Part shown: positions 1 to 8,847 of the stretch, in pieces | How the letters are laid out: every line of letters starts with the position of its first letter | How positions within the stretch are numbered: position 1 is the first letter of the stretch | Assembly (NCBI RefSeq): GCF_001292705.1 | Contig: NZ_LGAK01000015.1 | Location: forward strand, 59,789-123,788 | Length of the DNA stretch: 64,000 nt | Origin: Marinagarivorans algicola | Lineage (GTDB): Bacteria; Pseudomonadota; Gammaproteobacteria; Pseudomonadales; Cellvibrionaceae | Direction of reading: 5' to 3' | Program-made: the position numbers and the translations under genes | The notes under the pieces: model-generated | Database searches by the model: none | Told to the model about the DNA's origin: nothing | What the model saw: the letters and a program-made list of their open reading frames with translations, nothing else

Positions 1-359
1 TGTCTATGGAATGCTTTGTGACAGCGCAGGGCATTGTTGCTAACGAGCTAGCCCCACGAGTGCACAATAGTGGACATTGGACGCAAAGCGCTATGCCGGC
101 GAGCCAGTTTGAGCAACACGTACGCGCGATTTTAAATTGGCCATTAGCGCCAACTCAAATGACAGGTGCGGCCGGTATGCTGAATTTATTGGGCGTTGCT
201 GTTGAGCCGAGTGCGGTGCTTAAGCCTAGGCATGCCTTGCATTGGTACGGTAAAGCCGTGCGTCCAGGGCGCAAAGTGGGGCATATTAATATTACTGCAC
301 CAACGCCAGAGGCGCTACGCGAACAGCTCAAGCAACTCGAAAGCGACGTTTACGCTTAA
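1..359 (+). CDS. purK: PurK, N5-carboxyaminoimidazole ribonucleotide synthase (C-terminal part)
   Basis: This is the 3' end of a gene that begins before the window; the open frame runs in from the left edge and stops at TAA 357-359. PurK carboxylates aminoimidazole ribonucleotide with ATP and bicarbonate in purine synthesis in the cytoplasm. The visible part carries the ATP-grasp C-terminal signature NELAPRVHNSGHWT, with the R, N and H residues that hold metal and nucleotide, followed by the family-typical HWYGK and RPGRKVGHIN segments. About 118 residues are visible; full proteins are usually 355-400. The next gene starts 66 bp downstream. PurK next to yceD is not the arrangement in E. coli or Pseudomonas. 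Confidence 0.95.
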   Translation, partial: SMECFVTAQGIVANELAPRVHNSGHWTQSAMPASQFEQHVRAILNWPLAPTQMTGAAGMLNLLGVAVEPSAVLKPRHALHWYGKAVRPGRKVGHINITAPTPEALREQLKQLESDVYA

Positions 360-425
360 ACATTTGTCAAAAAACAACCAATTAATTTTGACAACTTCAC
401 TGCAAATCAATATGATCGCGCGCTT

Positions 426-968
426 ATGTCAGATAGTACCCCTAAAAAAATTATTCCAAGACACATTGAACCGCGTAAATTTGTTAACCACGCGGTTTTT
501 TTGAGTGGTCAAATTCTTGGTGATGGCTTAACGCGCCTTACAGAAGCCTCTATCGAAGTTGGGCATATAGACGTTGAGCTTGAATTTGGTTTTGATGAAG
601 AGCGTAGACGTACGGTAACAGGTTGGGTGCAAGCTGACTTGTTAGTGGAGTGTCAACGTTGCTTAGAGCCTATGCCATATTCAGTAAAAACTGATATTCA
701 TTGGGCGATTGTGTGGGATGAGGAAAAGGCCAGGCAGTTGCCGTCAAGGTTAGAGCCTTGGATAGCAGGTGAGGACGCTGAAGATTTATACGCTATGATT
801 GAAGAGGAGTTGCTGCTGGCTTTACCTACAGCGCCCAGTCACAGCGAGCTGTGTATCGATAGTGCCTTGCTCAGTTCTGGTGAGGTTGCTATTGAAGATG
901 AAGAAGAAACAACCAACAACCCTTTTCAGGCACTAGCGGCTTTAAAAGGGAAAGAAACCAAACATTAG
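426..968 (+). CDS. yceD: YceD/DUF177 family 23S rRNA accumulation protein
   Basis: A 180-residue protein of the DUF177 family, which is linked to 23S rRNA accumulation and is almost always encoded just before rpmF. The hallmark CxxC segment (ECQRCLEP) is present at about residues 76-83, followed by the acidic C-terminal half and the typical NPFQALAALK ending. The start ATG at 426 is the only good one near the conserved N-terminus, although the ribosome binding site is weak. The position immediately upstream of rpmF matches the conserved cluster. The molecular mechanism is not known well enough to state from the sequence. Confidence 0.9.
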   Translation: MSDSTPKKIIPRHIEPRKFVNHAVFLSGQILGDGLTRLTEASIEVGHIDVELEFGFDEERRRTVTGWVQADLLVECQRCLEPMPYSVKTDIHWAIVWDEEKARQLPSRLEPWIAGEDAEDLYAMIEEELLLALPTAPSHSELCIDSALLSSGEVAIEDEEETTNNPFQALAALKGKETKH

Positions 969-1077
969 AAGTAAGCATTGTGCTTTATTCTTAGTGTGTT
1001 TGTTAGTTTGTATAAATGATTACGTTAAAACACTAAACCGCCGCGAGGCGCAAAGTCATTAAGCCCAGGAGTCTACC

Positions 1078-1260
1078 ATGGCTGTTCAAAAATCTAAAAA
1101 AACCCGCTCTAAGCGTGGCATGCGTCGTTCACATGATGCTTTAACTGCAACTAACTTATCTGTAGATGCAACAACTGGTGAAAAGCACTTGCGCCACCAC
1201 ATCACTCCGGACGGTTTTTACCGTGGTCGTAAAGTGTTGAACTCTCAAGACGACGAGTAA
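1078..1260 (+). CDS. rpmF: 50S ribosomal protein bL32
   Basis: A 60-residue ribosomal protein of the large subunit. It starts [20 protein letters not shown], the standard bL32 N-terminus, and has no cysteines, so it is the zinc-free type. The start codon has a good ribosome site (CAGGAG, 8 bp upstream). It lies between yceD and plsX, the conserved order. Only two bases separate its stop codon from the plsX start, so the two are almost certainly co-transcribed and possibly translationally coupled. Confidence 0.98.
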   Translation: MAVQKSKKTRSKRGMRRSHDALTATNLSVDATTGEKHLRHHITPDGFYRGRKVLNSQDDE

Positions 1261-1262
1261 GT

Positions 1263-2267
1263 TTGGCATCGCCAACTTATTTAGCAGTTGATGTAATGGG
1301 TGGGGACGAAAGTCCCCACTCGTTCGTCCACGCTACGCTTTTTTTCCTTAAAGGCCACCCTCATACTTCTGTATTGCTTTACGGTAGTGATACCGTTATT
1401 GCTGCTGCCAAGCAAAACCCCCATGCAAAACCCTTATTATCTCGCCTGCAATTTATTGTCGCTGAGCAAGTTGTTGCGCCCGATGAAAAACCCAGCAGTG
1501 CACTGCGAAAAAAGCAACAATCGTCTATGTGGCTGGCTTTACACGCAGTCGCACAAGGTCGTGCTGACGCAGCCTTAAGTGCAGGCAATACAGGGGCTTT
1601 AATGGTTATGGCTCGATACCTGTTAGGAATGCTTAAAGGTATTGATCGCCCCGCTATTTGCAAGCGCATGCCCGTGCGCGGTGCGAGCTGTTACGTACTT
1701 GATTTGGGCGCTAACCTGACCGCCAGTGCGTTACAGCTAGAGCAATTTGCACTTATAGGGGCAGCGCTAGCTGAAGTAGAAGGTGTGGTGCCAGCAAAGG
1801 TTGGCCTGTTGAATATTGGTGAAGAACACCAAAAAGGGACCGAGGTGCTGCGCGAGGCTGATCAGCGCTTGCGCGATAATACGCGCTATAGCTATCAAGG
1901 CTTTGTCGAGGGAAATGCGATGTTCGATGGTCGTGTAAATGTAGTGGTGTGTGATGGCTTTACGGGCAATATTGCGCTTAAGGCGAGTGAGGGGTTGGCG
2001 CGCTACTTAATACGGGATCTTAAGCGCTATTTTGGTTCCACGCCTTGGCGTAGAGTATTGGGTTTTTGCGCACGTCTACTCGCATCGGGTTGGTTTAAAC
2101 GGTTAAATCCAGCGGATTATAACGGCGCTTTATTGGCGGGGCTTAATGGTGTTGTTATTAAAAGTCACGGTGGCGCTGATCAAGCGGCTTTTAGTGCGGC
2201 CTTGCAAATGACCTGTGAGCAAGCACAGCGCAAGCCGCATTTACTATTGGCGACGTGGTTGGATTGA
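1263..2267 (+). CDS. plsX: PlsX, phosphate acyltransferase
   Basis: PlsX makes acyl-phosphate from acyl-ACP and so starts phospholipid synthesis; it is a peripheral membrane enzyme. The protein is 334 residues, close to the family norm. It has the N-terminal AVDVMGGDESP segment, SAGNTGALM at about residues 105-113, the LDLGAN core, NIGEEHQKG, and the DGFTGNIALK segment that forms part of the active site. A TTG start at 1263 is chosen because an in-frame stop sits 30 bp upstream and no other start codon precedes the conserved AVDVMGG segment. It follows rpmF after two bases. fabH, which lies next in enterobacteria, is absent; fabD follows directly, as in pseudomonads. Confidence 0.96.
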   Translation: MASPTYLAVDVMGGDESPHSFVHATLFFLKGHPHTSVLLYGSDTVIAAAKQNPHAKPLLSRLQFIVAEQVVAPDEKPSSALRKKQQSSMWLALHAVAQGRADAALSAGNTGALMVMARYLLGMLKGIDRPAICKRMPVRGASCYVLDLGANLTASALQLEQFALIGAALAEVEGVVPAKVGLLNIGEEHQKGTEVLREADQRLRDNTRYSYQGFVEGNAMFDGRVNVVVCDGFTGNIALKASEGLARYLIRDLKRYFGSTPWRRVLGFCARLLASGWFKRLNPADYNGALLAGLNGVVIKSHGGADQAAFSAALQMTCEQAQRKPHLLLATWLD

Positions 2268-2337
2268 TCACTGCTTACGGGTCTGTTATTGATCGATCCG
2301 CTTTTTTGTTTTTGTGTTTTTTATTAAGGGTAATACC

Positions 2338-3264
2338 ATGACAGATTCTACTTTGGCCTATGTTTTTCCAGGTCAGGGCTCGCAGAGCGTTGGCATGTTG
2401 GCCGAGCTTGCGGCAGTTCACGCTGAAATCGAGACTACCTATGCGCAGGCAAGTACTGCATTGGGGTTTGATTTATGGCAATTGGTACAAGAGGGACCAC
2501 AAGAGACATTAAATCTCACGCAAAATGCACAGCCGGCTTTACTGGCTGCCAGTGTTGCGTTATGGCGTATTGCACAAAAGCAAGGCAAAGTGCAGCCAGC
2601 GGTATTGGCTGGCCATAGCTTGGGTGAGTGGTCAGCATTGGTTTGTGCTGGCGTGATTGAATTTACCGCGGCCATTAAGCTTGTGCACCTGCGAGGCCAA
2701 TACATGCAGCAAGCTGTACCTGTTGGCGTGGGCACAATGGCGGCGATAATTGGGCTAGATGATGCTGCGGTTGAAGGTGCATGCCAAAAAGCCTCATCGA
2801 TAGGTGTAGTGGAGACGGTCAACTATAACTCGCCAGGGCAGTTAGTCATTGCCGGTGAAGCCGCAGCAGTAGAAGAGGCAATGGCCTTATGTAAGGCCGC
2901 TGGCGCCAAGCGTGCGCTGCCTTTACCGGTGAGCGCACCTTTTCACACTTCAATGATGAAGCCGGCTGCTGACAATCTTGCCAAGCACATTGAGCAAACG
3001 GTATTCAATACCCCTGTTATTGCTGTATTACACAATGTCGGTGTTTCGGTTGAGTCTGACCCAGAGGCTATCAAACAGCGCCTTATTGCGCAGATTTATT
3101 CGCCGGTGCCTTGGGTTGCTTCGGTAAATACTTTAGCCGATATGGGTGTGCAAACCTTGGTGGAGTGTGGCCCTGGCAAGGTGCTATCGGGCTTGAATAA
3201 GCGCATTAATAAAACACTGACATGCCTACCCTTGGCCACTTTAGAGGCTCTGGCGACGCAGTAA
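2338..3264 (+). CDS. fabD: FabD, malonyl-CoA:ACP transacylase
   Basis: FabD loads malonyl groups on acyl carrier protein for fatty acid elongation in the cytoplasm. The 308-residue protein shows the FPGQGSQ oxyanion-hole motif near residue 9, the nucleophile elbow GHSLGEW with catalytic Ser94, and the catalytic His in SAPFHTSMM. The open frame extends eight codons further upstream, but ATG 2338 has the ribosome site AAGGG and matches the usual N-terminus, so it is preferred. It sits 70 bp after plsX and 50 bp before fabG in the fatty acid cluster. Confidence 0.97.
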   Translation: MTDSTLAYVFPGQGSQSVGMLAELAAVHAEIETTYAQASTALGFDLWQLVQEGPQETLNLTQNAQPALLAASVALWRIAQKQGKVQPAVLAGHSLGEWSALVCAGVIEFTAAIKLVHLRGQYMQQAVPVGVGTMAAIIGLDDAAVEGACQKASSIGVVETVNYNSPGQLVIAGEAAAVEEAMALCKAAGAKRALPLPVSAPFHTSMMKPAADNLAKHIEQTVFNTPVIAVLHNVGVSVESDPEAIKQRLIAQIYSPVPWVASVNTLADMGVQTLVECGPGKVLSGLNKRINKTLTCLPLATLEALATQ

Positions 3265-3314
3265 TAAATACTCAGGGATAAAAATATAACAAAATAACGA
3301 CTGAGGAGTCGATT

Positions 3315-4058
3315 ATGAGTGAAGTAAAACGCGTAGCATTGGTGACCGGCGCTAGTCGCGGTATTGGTGCGGCCATTGCCCATAAGTTAGGTGCTGACGG
3401 TTATATTGTTGTGGGTACAGCAACAAGTGAAAAAGGCGCGACAGCCATTGGTGAGCGCATTAGTGCGGCAGGGCATGAAGGCGAGGGCATGGTGCTTAAT
3501 GTTACCAGTGTTGAGTCGATTGCCGAGGTATTAGGCGCTATTACTAAAAAGTATGGTGCCGTGACGGTATTAGTGAATAATGCGGGCATCACTAAAGACA
3601 ACCTCCTCATGCGTATGACTGATGATGAATGGTTTGATGTTATTGATACCAATTTAAGTTCGATCTTCCGCCTGACGAAGGCATGTTTACGCGGCATGCT
3701 AAAGGCGCGCTGGGGCCGTGTGGTTTGCATTACGTCGGTAGTGGGCTGCATGGGCAACGCCGGTCAAGCTAACTATTCGGCCTCTAAGGCGGGTGTGGCA
3801 GGCTTTGCGCGCTCTATGGCGCAAGAAGTCGGCTCACGCAATATTACCGTTAACGCGGTGGCTCCAGGGTTTATTGATACCGATATGACGCGCGAGTTAC
3901 CAGAAGAGCAGCGCAAGATGCTAGAAGGCAAAATTGCCCTAGGTCGATTAGGTCAACCGGAAGAAATTGCCAGTGTTGTTGCCTTTTTATGTAGTGATGC
4001 AGCAGCCTATATGACCGGTGAAACTCTGCAGGTGAACGGCGGAATGTACATGCAGTAG
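3315..4058 (+). CDS. fabG: FabG, 3-oxoacyl-ACP reductase
   Basis: FabG is the NADPH-dependent first reductase of the fatty acid elongation cycle. The 247-residue short-chain dehydrogenase has the cofactor motif TGASRGIG near the N-terminus, NNAG, and the catalytic set Ser141, Tyr154 and Lys158 (in YSASKAG). The C-terminus GETLQVNGGMYM is the standard one. ATG 3315 is preceded by GAGGAG. The next gene is acpP after an unusually long 363-bp leader, so fabG is probably the last gene of a yceD-fabG transcript with partial read-through. Confidence 0.97.
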   Translation: MSEVKRVALVTGASRGIGAAIAHKLGADGYIVVGTATSEKGATAIGERISAAGHEGEGMVLNVTSVESIAEVLGAITKKYGAVTVLVNNAGITKDNLLMRMTDDEWFDVIDTNLSSIFRLTKACLRGMLKARWGRVVCITSVVGCMGNAGQANYSASKAGVAGFARSMAQEVGSRNITVNAVAPGFIDTDMTRELPEEQRKMLEGKIALGRLGQPEEIASVVAFLCSDAAAYMTGETLQVNGGMYMQ

Positions 4059-4313
4059 GCTTTTATGGGTTTTTTTGGGGTTGTTTTTTTGTTTTTAACT
4101 TGTTGTTTTTAAAGACAAAAATTGCTTATGACTAATAAATTGCACCTTGCGGATTACAACCTTGTGAAAATCGCGCTAAAATGCGCGCCTCTGTTTGCCT
4201 TGCTGATTTTTAAGTGCTTTTATTTTGAGACTTAAAAGCGTTGAGTTTTACAAGAGTATCAATGTAAATTCAAAGTATTTGGCAGGTGTTTGGTTTGATG
4301 GCAAGTTTGGGCG

Positions 4314-4354
4314 CAATTTGTTAGAGTCATACTGACTCTAGTGCCCACAAATTG
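4314..4354 (+). promoter_or_regulatory. nested hairpin in the acpP leader
   Basis: The 363-bp gap between fabG and acpP (4059-4421) has no credible gene and is T-rich at its start. It contains a striking inverted repeat: CAATTTGT (4314-4321) pairs with ACAAATTG (4347-4354), and directly inside it TAGAGTCA (4322-4329) pairs with TGACTCTA (4333-4340) across a 3-base loop, leaving a 6-base bulge on the 3' side. There is no U-run after it, so it is not an ordinary terminator. It could be a 5'-UTR stabiliser, a binding site for a regulator, or a DNA-level operator. Which one cannot be told from sequence. Confidence 0.5.
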
Positions 4355-4421
4355 AACTGTATTGATTTTTGAAAATTATTAATTTTTACCATTTAAAGTG
4401 ACTTTGGAGTGACTAAATAAC

Positions 4422-4658
4422 ATGAGCAGCATTGAAGAACGCGTAAAGAAAATCGTTGCCGAGCAATTAGGCGTTAAAGAAGACGAAGTAAAAACTGAAG
4501 CTTCTTTCGTTGAAGATCTTGGTGCTGATTCACTGGATACTGTTGAATTGGTAATGGCTTTGGAAGAGGAATTCGAAACTGAGATTCCTGATGAAGAAGC
4601 AGAAAAAATTACTACTGTTCAGTTGGCTATCAACTATATCAACGAAAACTTAGCTTAA
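4422..4658 (+). CDS. acpP: acyl carrier protein AcpP
   Basis: A 78-residue acyl carrier protein, the central cofactor carrier for fatty acid synthesis and for acyl donation to lipids. The phosphopantetheine attachment site is Ser37 in [10 protein letters not shown]. It is highly acidic, as expected. The start ATG follows a ribosome site (TTGGAGTGAC). It has its own long leader and its own downstream terminator, fitting the common pattern in which acpP is transcribed at much higher level than the flanking fab genes. Confidence 0.98.
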   Translation: MSSIEERVKKIVAEQLGVKEDEVKTEASFVEDLGADSLDTVELVMALEEEFETEIPDEEAEKITTVQLAINYINENLA

Positions 4659-4728
4659 TTGCTAATGGGGTTTAACGCTTAACCTTAATTTATTTAGGCT
4701 TTAAACTTACAACGTTGAGTTGTCGCCC

Positions 4729-4765
4729 GAAAAGCCGTCTATGTGAATAGCACGGCTTTTCTTGT
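4729..4765 (+). terminator. terminator/attenuator between acpP and fabF
   Basis: Stem GAAAAGCCGT (4729-4738) pairs with ACGGCTTTTC (4752-4761), followed by a T-rich run. It lies between acpP and fabF and would limit read-through, helping acpP to be expressed above fabF. Confidence 0.75.
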
Positions 4766-4804
4766 ATTTGGGTGTATTTTTATTGGATCGAATTGGGGGT
4801 TGAT

Positions 4805-6049
4805 GTGAATCGCAAGCGCGTAGTAATTACTGGGATGGGCATGGTAAGCCCTGTTGGGCATACGGTTGCTGAGTCTTGGGGCGCTGTGCTTAACGGCCAA
4901 AGTGGCGTCAGTGCGATCGAGCATTTTGATGCGAGTCAATTTGCCACACAATTTAGTGCCTCGGTGAAAAACCTAGACCTATCGCCCTACATGACTGAAA
5001 AAGAAGCGCGTAAAAACGATCCTTTTATTCAGTTCGGTATGGCGGCTGGTATTCAAGCAATTGAAGATGCTGGGTTGAGTATAGAGAATACAGATGCTGA
5101 ACGCATAGGTTGCGTCATTGGCTCAGGTATTGGTGGTCTAGGCTCGATCGAGGATACATCTATTTTAATCAAAGAGCGCGGCCCGCGTCGCGTATCACCA
5201 TTTTTTGTGCCGGGCTCAATCATTAATATGATTGCGGGTAACTTGTCGATTAAATACGGTTTTAAAGGCACGAACTTAGCAATAACGACTGCATGTACCA
5301 CTGGTACGCATGCCATCGGCCTTGCTGCACGCGAAATTATGTTTGGTTATGCTGATGCGATTGTTTGTGGCGGCTCAGAAATGGCCACAACACCTGTAGG
5401 AATTGGCGGTTTTGGTGCGGCGCGTGCACTGTCTAAGCGCAACGACGAGCCCACAAAAGCCAGCCGACCTTGGGATAAAAACCGTGATGGTTTTGTATTG
5501 GGTGATGGTGCCGGTGTGTTAGTGCTTGAAGAATATGAGCACGCTAAAGCCCGCGGCGCTAAAATTTATGCGGAGTTGGCCGGTTTTGGTACTAGTAGTG
5601 ATGCCTTTCATATGACGTCGCCACCCGAAGATGGCGCTGGCGCGGCTAAATCGATGAGTAATGCCTTAGCTGATGCCGGTATTGACGTTAGTCAAGTGAA
5701 TTACATTAATGCGCATGGCACATCGACACCGGCAGGTGATAAGGCTGAGTGTGCAGCCGTTAAAGCCGTGTTTGGCGATCACGCCTCTCAATTGGCGGTT
5801 AGTTCAACCAAATCAATGACCGGGCACTTATTGGGTGCTGCTGGCGCGATTGAAGCGATTTTTACGGCTATGGCGATTCACGATCAAGTAGCACCGCCCA
5901 CGATTAATTTGGATGAACCTGAGGACGGTTGTGACCTCAATTTTGTTGCTCATACGGCGCAAAAAATGCCTATTGATGTAGCCATAAGTAATTCATTTGG
6001 TTTTGGGGGCACCAATGGTACCTTGGTGCTGGCGAGAGTGAAGGCGTAG
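4805..6049 (+). CDS. fabF: FabF, 3-oxoacyl-ACP synthase II
   Basis: FabF is the condensing enzyme that elongates acyl-ACP and controls the unsaturated/saturated ratio. The 414-residue protein has the full catalytic triad: Cys164 in TTACTTG, His304 in [11 protein letters not shown] and His341 in [11 protein letters not shown]. It ends with the conserved [13 protein letters not shown] loop. The open frame extends upstream, but GTG 4805, giving [12 protein letters not shown], has a G-rich ribosome site and matches known N-termini. With no fabH in the cluster, initiation must rely on a gene elsewhere. pabC starts four bases after the stop. Confidence 0.96.
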   Translation: MNRKRVVITGMGMVSPVGHTVAESWGAVLNGQSGVSAIEHFDASQFATQFSASVKNLDLSPYMTEKEARKNDPFIQFGMAAGIQAIEDAGLSIENTDAERIGCVIGSGIGGLGSIEDTSILIKERGPRRVSPFFVPGSIINMIAGNLSIKYGFKGTNLAITTACTTGTHAIGLAAREIMFGYADAIVCGGSEMATTPVGIGGFGAARALSKRNDEPTKASRPWDKNRDGFVLGDGAGVLVLEEYEHAKARGAKIYAELAGFGTSSDAFHMTSPPEDGAGAAKSMSNALADAGIDVSQVNYINAHGTSTPAGDKAECAAVKAVFGDHASQLAVSSTKSMTGHLLGAAGAIEAIFTAMAIHDQVAPPTINLDEPEDGCDLNFVAHTAQKMPIDVAISNSFGFGGTNGTLVLARVKA

Positions 6050-6053
6050 GCCG

Positions 6054-6968
6054 GTGGCTGTTAGCCCTTCTTGCCGCACGTTTGCTGCGAAGGGGCTATG
6101 GCAGTTGAACGGTCAGCTGCGTGGGCAGCTGCCGGTTCAAGATCGTGGCTTAGCCTACGGCGATGGCCTATTTGAAACGTGCTTACTCTTAAGTCAATCA
6201 GCGACATCGAGCGTGTCGGGTACCCATCTGCCGTGTTGGTCTTATCATAAGGCGCGCCTATTGTTGGGCTGTGAACGCTTGGGCTTGCCTGTGCTTGCTG
6301 ATAGCCTTGAGCAAGATTTACAGCACTTTTTAAAGCAACTCCCTTCTGTGTCAACAAACGGTGCAAGCAGTCTGATTAAGCTGATTGTGACGCGTGGCCA
6401 AGGGGGGCGTGGTTATGCGCCGCCTGCATCGCATGCTCCGGTGAATGTGTTGTGGCAATTTCTGCCGGCACCCGTGGCCGGTAATGAGTATGCTGGAGTG
6501 CACTTAACTGTGAGTGATGTGCGCTTGGCTAGGCAGCCGCTACTGGCAGGCCTTAAGCATTTAAATCGGCTGGAATATGTGCTGGCGGCGCAGCAATGCT
6601 CAGAGGGTAGTATTCCTTTACTGCTTGATACTCATGACTGTCTAATCGAATCCCTAGCGCATAATATTTTTTGCGTTGTGGGGGGGGTACTGCGAACACC
6701 AGTACTGGATCAGTGTGGTGTTAAAGGAGTGTTACGCGAAATTGTTATGCAAAAAATAGCATCTAACTTAGGCTTAGAAGTGAGTGAGCAAGTACTCACA
6801 CAAAATGATTTGGCGATGGCGACCGAAGTGTTTATCGGCAATAGTGTGCGCGGTATTTGGCCTGTCACAGAGGTTACTTTATTGGACGGCAGGCACTTAC
6901 AGTGGCCTGTAGGTTCTATTAGCACCGAGCTGCAGCACGCTTGGCTGCGTTATCTTTCTTTATGTTGA
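6054..6968 (+). CDS. pabC: PabC, 4-amino-4-deoxychorismate lyase
   Basis: PabC releases pyruvate from aminodeoxychorismate to give p-aminobenzoate for folate; it is a PLP enzyme of fold type IV. The 304-residue protein contains the family's QDRGLAYGDGLFET segment near residue 30, LIVTRGQGGRGY, the GLKHLNRLEYVLA segment with the cofactor lysine, and the EVFIGNSVRGIWPV C-terminal motif. The GTG start at 6054 lies four bases after fabF. Its stop overlaps or abuts the mltG start, so the genes are translationally coupled. About 30 residues longer than many homologues, owing to an N-terminal extension before the conserved core. Confidence 0.93.
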   Translation: MAVSPSCRTFAAKGLWQLNGQLRGQLPVQDRGLAYGDGLFETCLLLSQSATSSVSGTHLPCWSYHKARLLLGCERLGLPVLADSLEQDLQHFLKQLPSVSTNGASSLIKLIVTRGQGGRGYAPPASHAPVNVLWQFLPAPVAGNEYAGVHLTVSDVRLARQPLLAGLKHLNRLEYVLAAQQCSEGSIPLLLDTHDCLIESLAHNIFCVVGGVLRTPVLDQCGVKGVLREIVMQKIASNLGLEVSEQVLTQNDLAMATEVFIGNSVRGIWPVTEVTLLDGRHLQWPVGSISTELQHAWLRYLSLC

Positions 6969-6979
6969 TTTGTTTTATC

Positions 6980-8116
6980 ATGTTTAAATCGTCTTTATTT
7001 CGCGTGTTATTGGCTTTGGTGGTCTGGTGTGTGCTTATGCTTGCACTTGCTGGAGGGTATTTTTGGCATTGGCTGCATACAGAGGCGTTTGTTGCTGAGC
7101 GCAACCGTATTGTTGTGGTAGATAAAGGCTTAGGTTTGGGGCAGGTGGCCTTTAAGTTAAAAGAGCAAAGCTTACTGCGCTGGCCTTTAGTTTGGCGTGC
7201 GTACGCACGCTTTTTTCAACCTGCAACGTTAAAAGCCGGCGAGTATGCATTGCAGCCTTATGAATCGCCAATGAGTCTATTAACGCTTTTGCAAGGTGGT
7301 GAGGTGATTACGTATAACACCACGTTTGCCGAGGGCTTAACGTTGCGCGAGTGGCGGGCAATATTAGCTGCACAAACAAAACTTGAGCAAAAAACAGGAG
7401 CAATGACACCTGCACATATTGCTGAGCAGCTGGGTATTGATCACCCAAATCCTGAGGGTTGGTTTTTCCCCGATACATACCGTTTTGAAAAAGGCGATAG
7501 TGACTTAGATGTGCTAAGACGAGCCCACCAAAAAATGAAGGCTGAACTTGCTGGGCAGTGGGCCAGACGACAACCGTCATTGCCTTATGATTCCCCTTAC
7601 GAAGCGTTAATTATGGCTTCTATTGTGGAAAAAGAAACGGGCGTTCCGCATGAGCGTTCAGATATAGCAGGTGTTTTTGTTCGCCGTTTACATCAAAATA
7701 TGCGTCTACAAACAGATCCTACGGTAATTTACGGTATGGGAGACCATTATCAGGGTAATATTACTCGCACCGACTTAAAAACACCGACACCCTACAACAC
7801 ATATACTATTAGAGGGCTGCCGCCAACGCCTATTGCAAATCCTGGGCGTGAAGCCCTAGCCGCTGCGGTGAACCCTGCGAGCGGCCGAGCTTTGTATTTT
7901 GTGGCTAAAGGTGACGGCAGTCACCAGTTTTCGAATACTCTAGAGGCGCACAACAAGGCGGTACGCCAATATCAGTTGAATCGCCGCACCGATTATACGT
8001 CGCGGGCGCAGCCTAAAAAAGCCACCGAGCAGCCTGCAATAATCTCGTCTTCAAGCCGTTCATCGTCTTCAAGCGATTATTCATCGGTTGGTTCACACAT
8101 GATACAAGGTCAGTAA
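6980..8116 (+). CDS. mltG: MltG, endolytic murein transglycosylase
   Basis: MltG is an inner-membrane lytic transglycosylase that cuts nascent peptidoglycan and sets glycan length. A single membrane helix lies at about residues 6-28, followed by a LysM-like region and the YceG domain with the catalytic glutamate in IVEKETGVPHERSDIAGVF. The C-terminus reads PLPPTPIANPG-like and TLEAHNKAV-like as usual, then adds about 40 residues of Ser-rich tail (SSSRSSSSSDYSS) not typical of the family. ATG 6980 is chosen so the protein starts just before the helix; ATG 6962, overlapping the pabC stop, is an alternative. tmk follows after one base. Confidence 0.93.
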   Translation: MFKSSLFRVLLALVVWCVLMLALAGGYFWHWLHTEAFVAERNRIVVVDKGLGLGQVAFKLKEQSLLRWPLVWRAYARFFQPATLKAGEYALQPYESPMSLLTLLQGGEVITYNTTFAEGLTLREWRAILAAQTKLEQKTGAMTPAHIAEQLGIDHPNPEGWFFPDTYRFEKGDSDLDVLRRAHQKMKAELAGQWARRQPSLPYDSPYEALIMASIVEKETGVPHERSDIAGVFVRRLHQNMRLQTDPTVIYGMGDHYQGNITRTDLKTPTPYNTYTIRGLPPTPIANPGREALAAAVNPASGRALYFVAKGDGSHQFSNTLEAHNKAVRQYQLNRRTDYTSRAQPKKATEQPAIISSSSRSSSSSDYSSVGSHMIQGQ

Positions 8117-8117
8117 T

Positions 8118-8750
8118 ATGCGCGGTCGTTTTATTACCGTAGAGGGCACCGAAGGTGTGGGTAAATCCACTAATATTGCTTTAGTCAAGCGCTGGTTGGC
8201 GGATAATAAAATCCCTTTTATAGCAACTCGTGAGCCCGGTGGGACGCCATTGGCAGAGTCGCTGCGTGAGCTACTTTTGGCAAATCGAAGCGAGGCGGTA
8301 GATGCAACCGCTGAGCTCTTAATGATATTTGCAGCGCGTGCTCAGCATCTAAATACAGTCATTAAGCCTGCGTTAGAGTCGGGTGTTTGGGTGCTGAGTG
8401 ATCGCTTTACCGATGCGACTTATGCCTATCAAGGGTGTGGGCGGGGTCTAGATTTAAGCACAATCACTCAGTTGGAATACCTAGTTCAAGGTGATTTGCA
8501 TCCCGACTTAACCTTATACCTGGATGTTGATGTGAGCGTAGGGTTAGAACGCGCGCGTTTACGCGGTGAGCTCGATCGCTTTGAGCAAGAGGATATTGCC
8601 TTTTTTGAGCGTGTGCGTCAGGGCTATTTAGATAGAGTTGCGGCTAACCCTGATGCTTATGCGGTCATTGATGCCGGGCAAAAGCTTGAGGCGGTACAAC
8701 AAGATTTACTTAAAATATTGGATCGCGAGCTTAATCGCTCATCGTGCTAG
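8118..8750 (+). CDS. tmk: thymidylate kinase
   Basis: Tmk phosphorylates dTMP to dTDP. The 210-residue protein has the P-loop GTEGVGKST at residues 10-18, the TREPGGTPLAE segment, the SDRFTDATYAYQG motif, and the DRFEQEDIAFFERVRQGYL lid region. It begins one base after mltG, so it is in the same operon. In many relatives holB follows directly; here the next gene is galE on the other strand, so the cluster ends at tmk. Confidence 0.97.
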   Translation: MRGRFITVEGTEGVGKSTNIALVKRWLADNKIPFIATREPGGTPLAESLRELLLANRSEAVDATAELLMIFAARAQHLNTVIKPALESGVWVLSDRFTDATYAYQGCGRGLDLSTITQLEYLVQGDLHPDLTLYLDVDVSVGLERARLRGELDRFEQEDIAFFERVRQGYLDRVAANPDAYAVIDAGQKLEAVQQDLLKILDRELNRSSC

Positions 8751-8809
8751 ATTACGTGGTGAAGGTGCATGGCTACATTCGATTGCTAGCCTCGCACGTT
8801 ACCTAGCCG

Positions 8810-8832
8810 TCGGCCCTAGTGTCTAGGGCCGA
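8810..8832. terminator. hairpin between convergent tmk and galE
   Basis: A perfect 10-bp stem, TCGGCCCTAG (8810-8819) with CTAGGGCCGA (8823-8832), and a 3-base loop, sits between two convergent genes. There is no clear U-run on either side, so it may be a Rho-assisted or bidirectional stop, or a transcript-end stabiliser. Confidence 0.5.
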
Positions 8833-8847
8833 GTGGTTGCACGCCGT

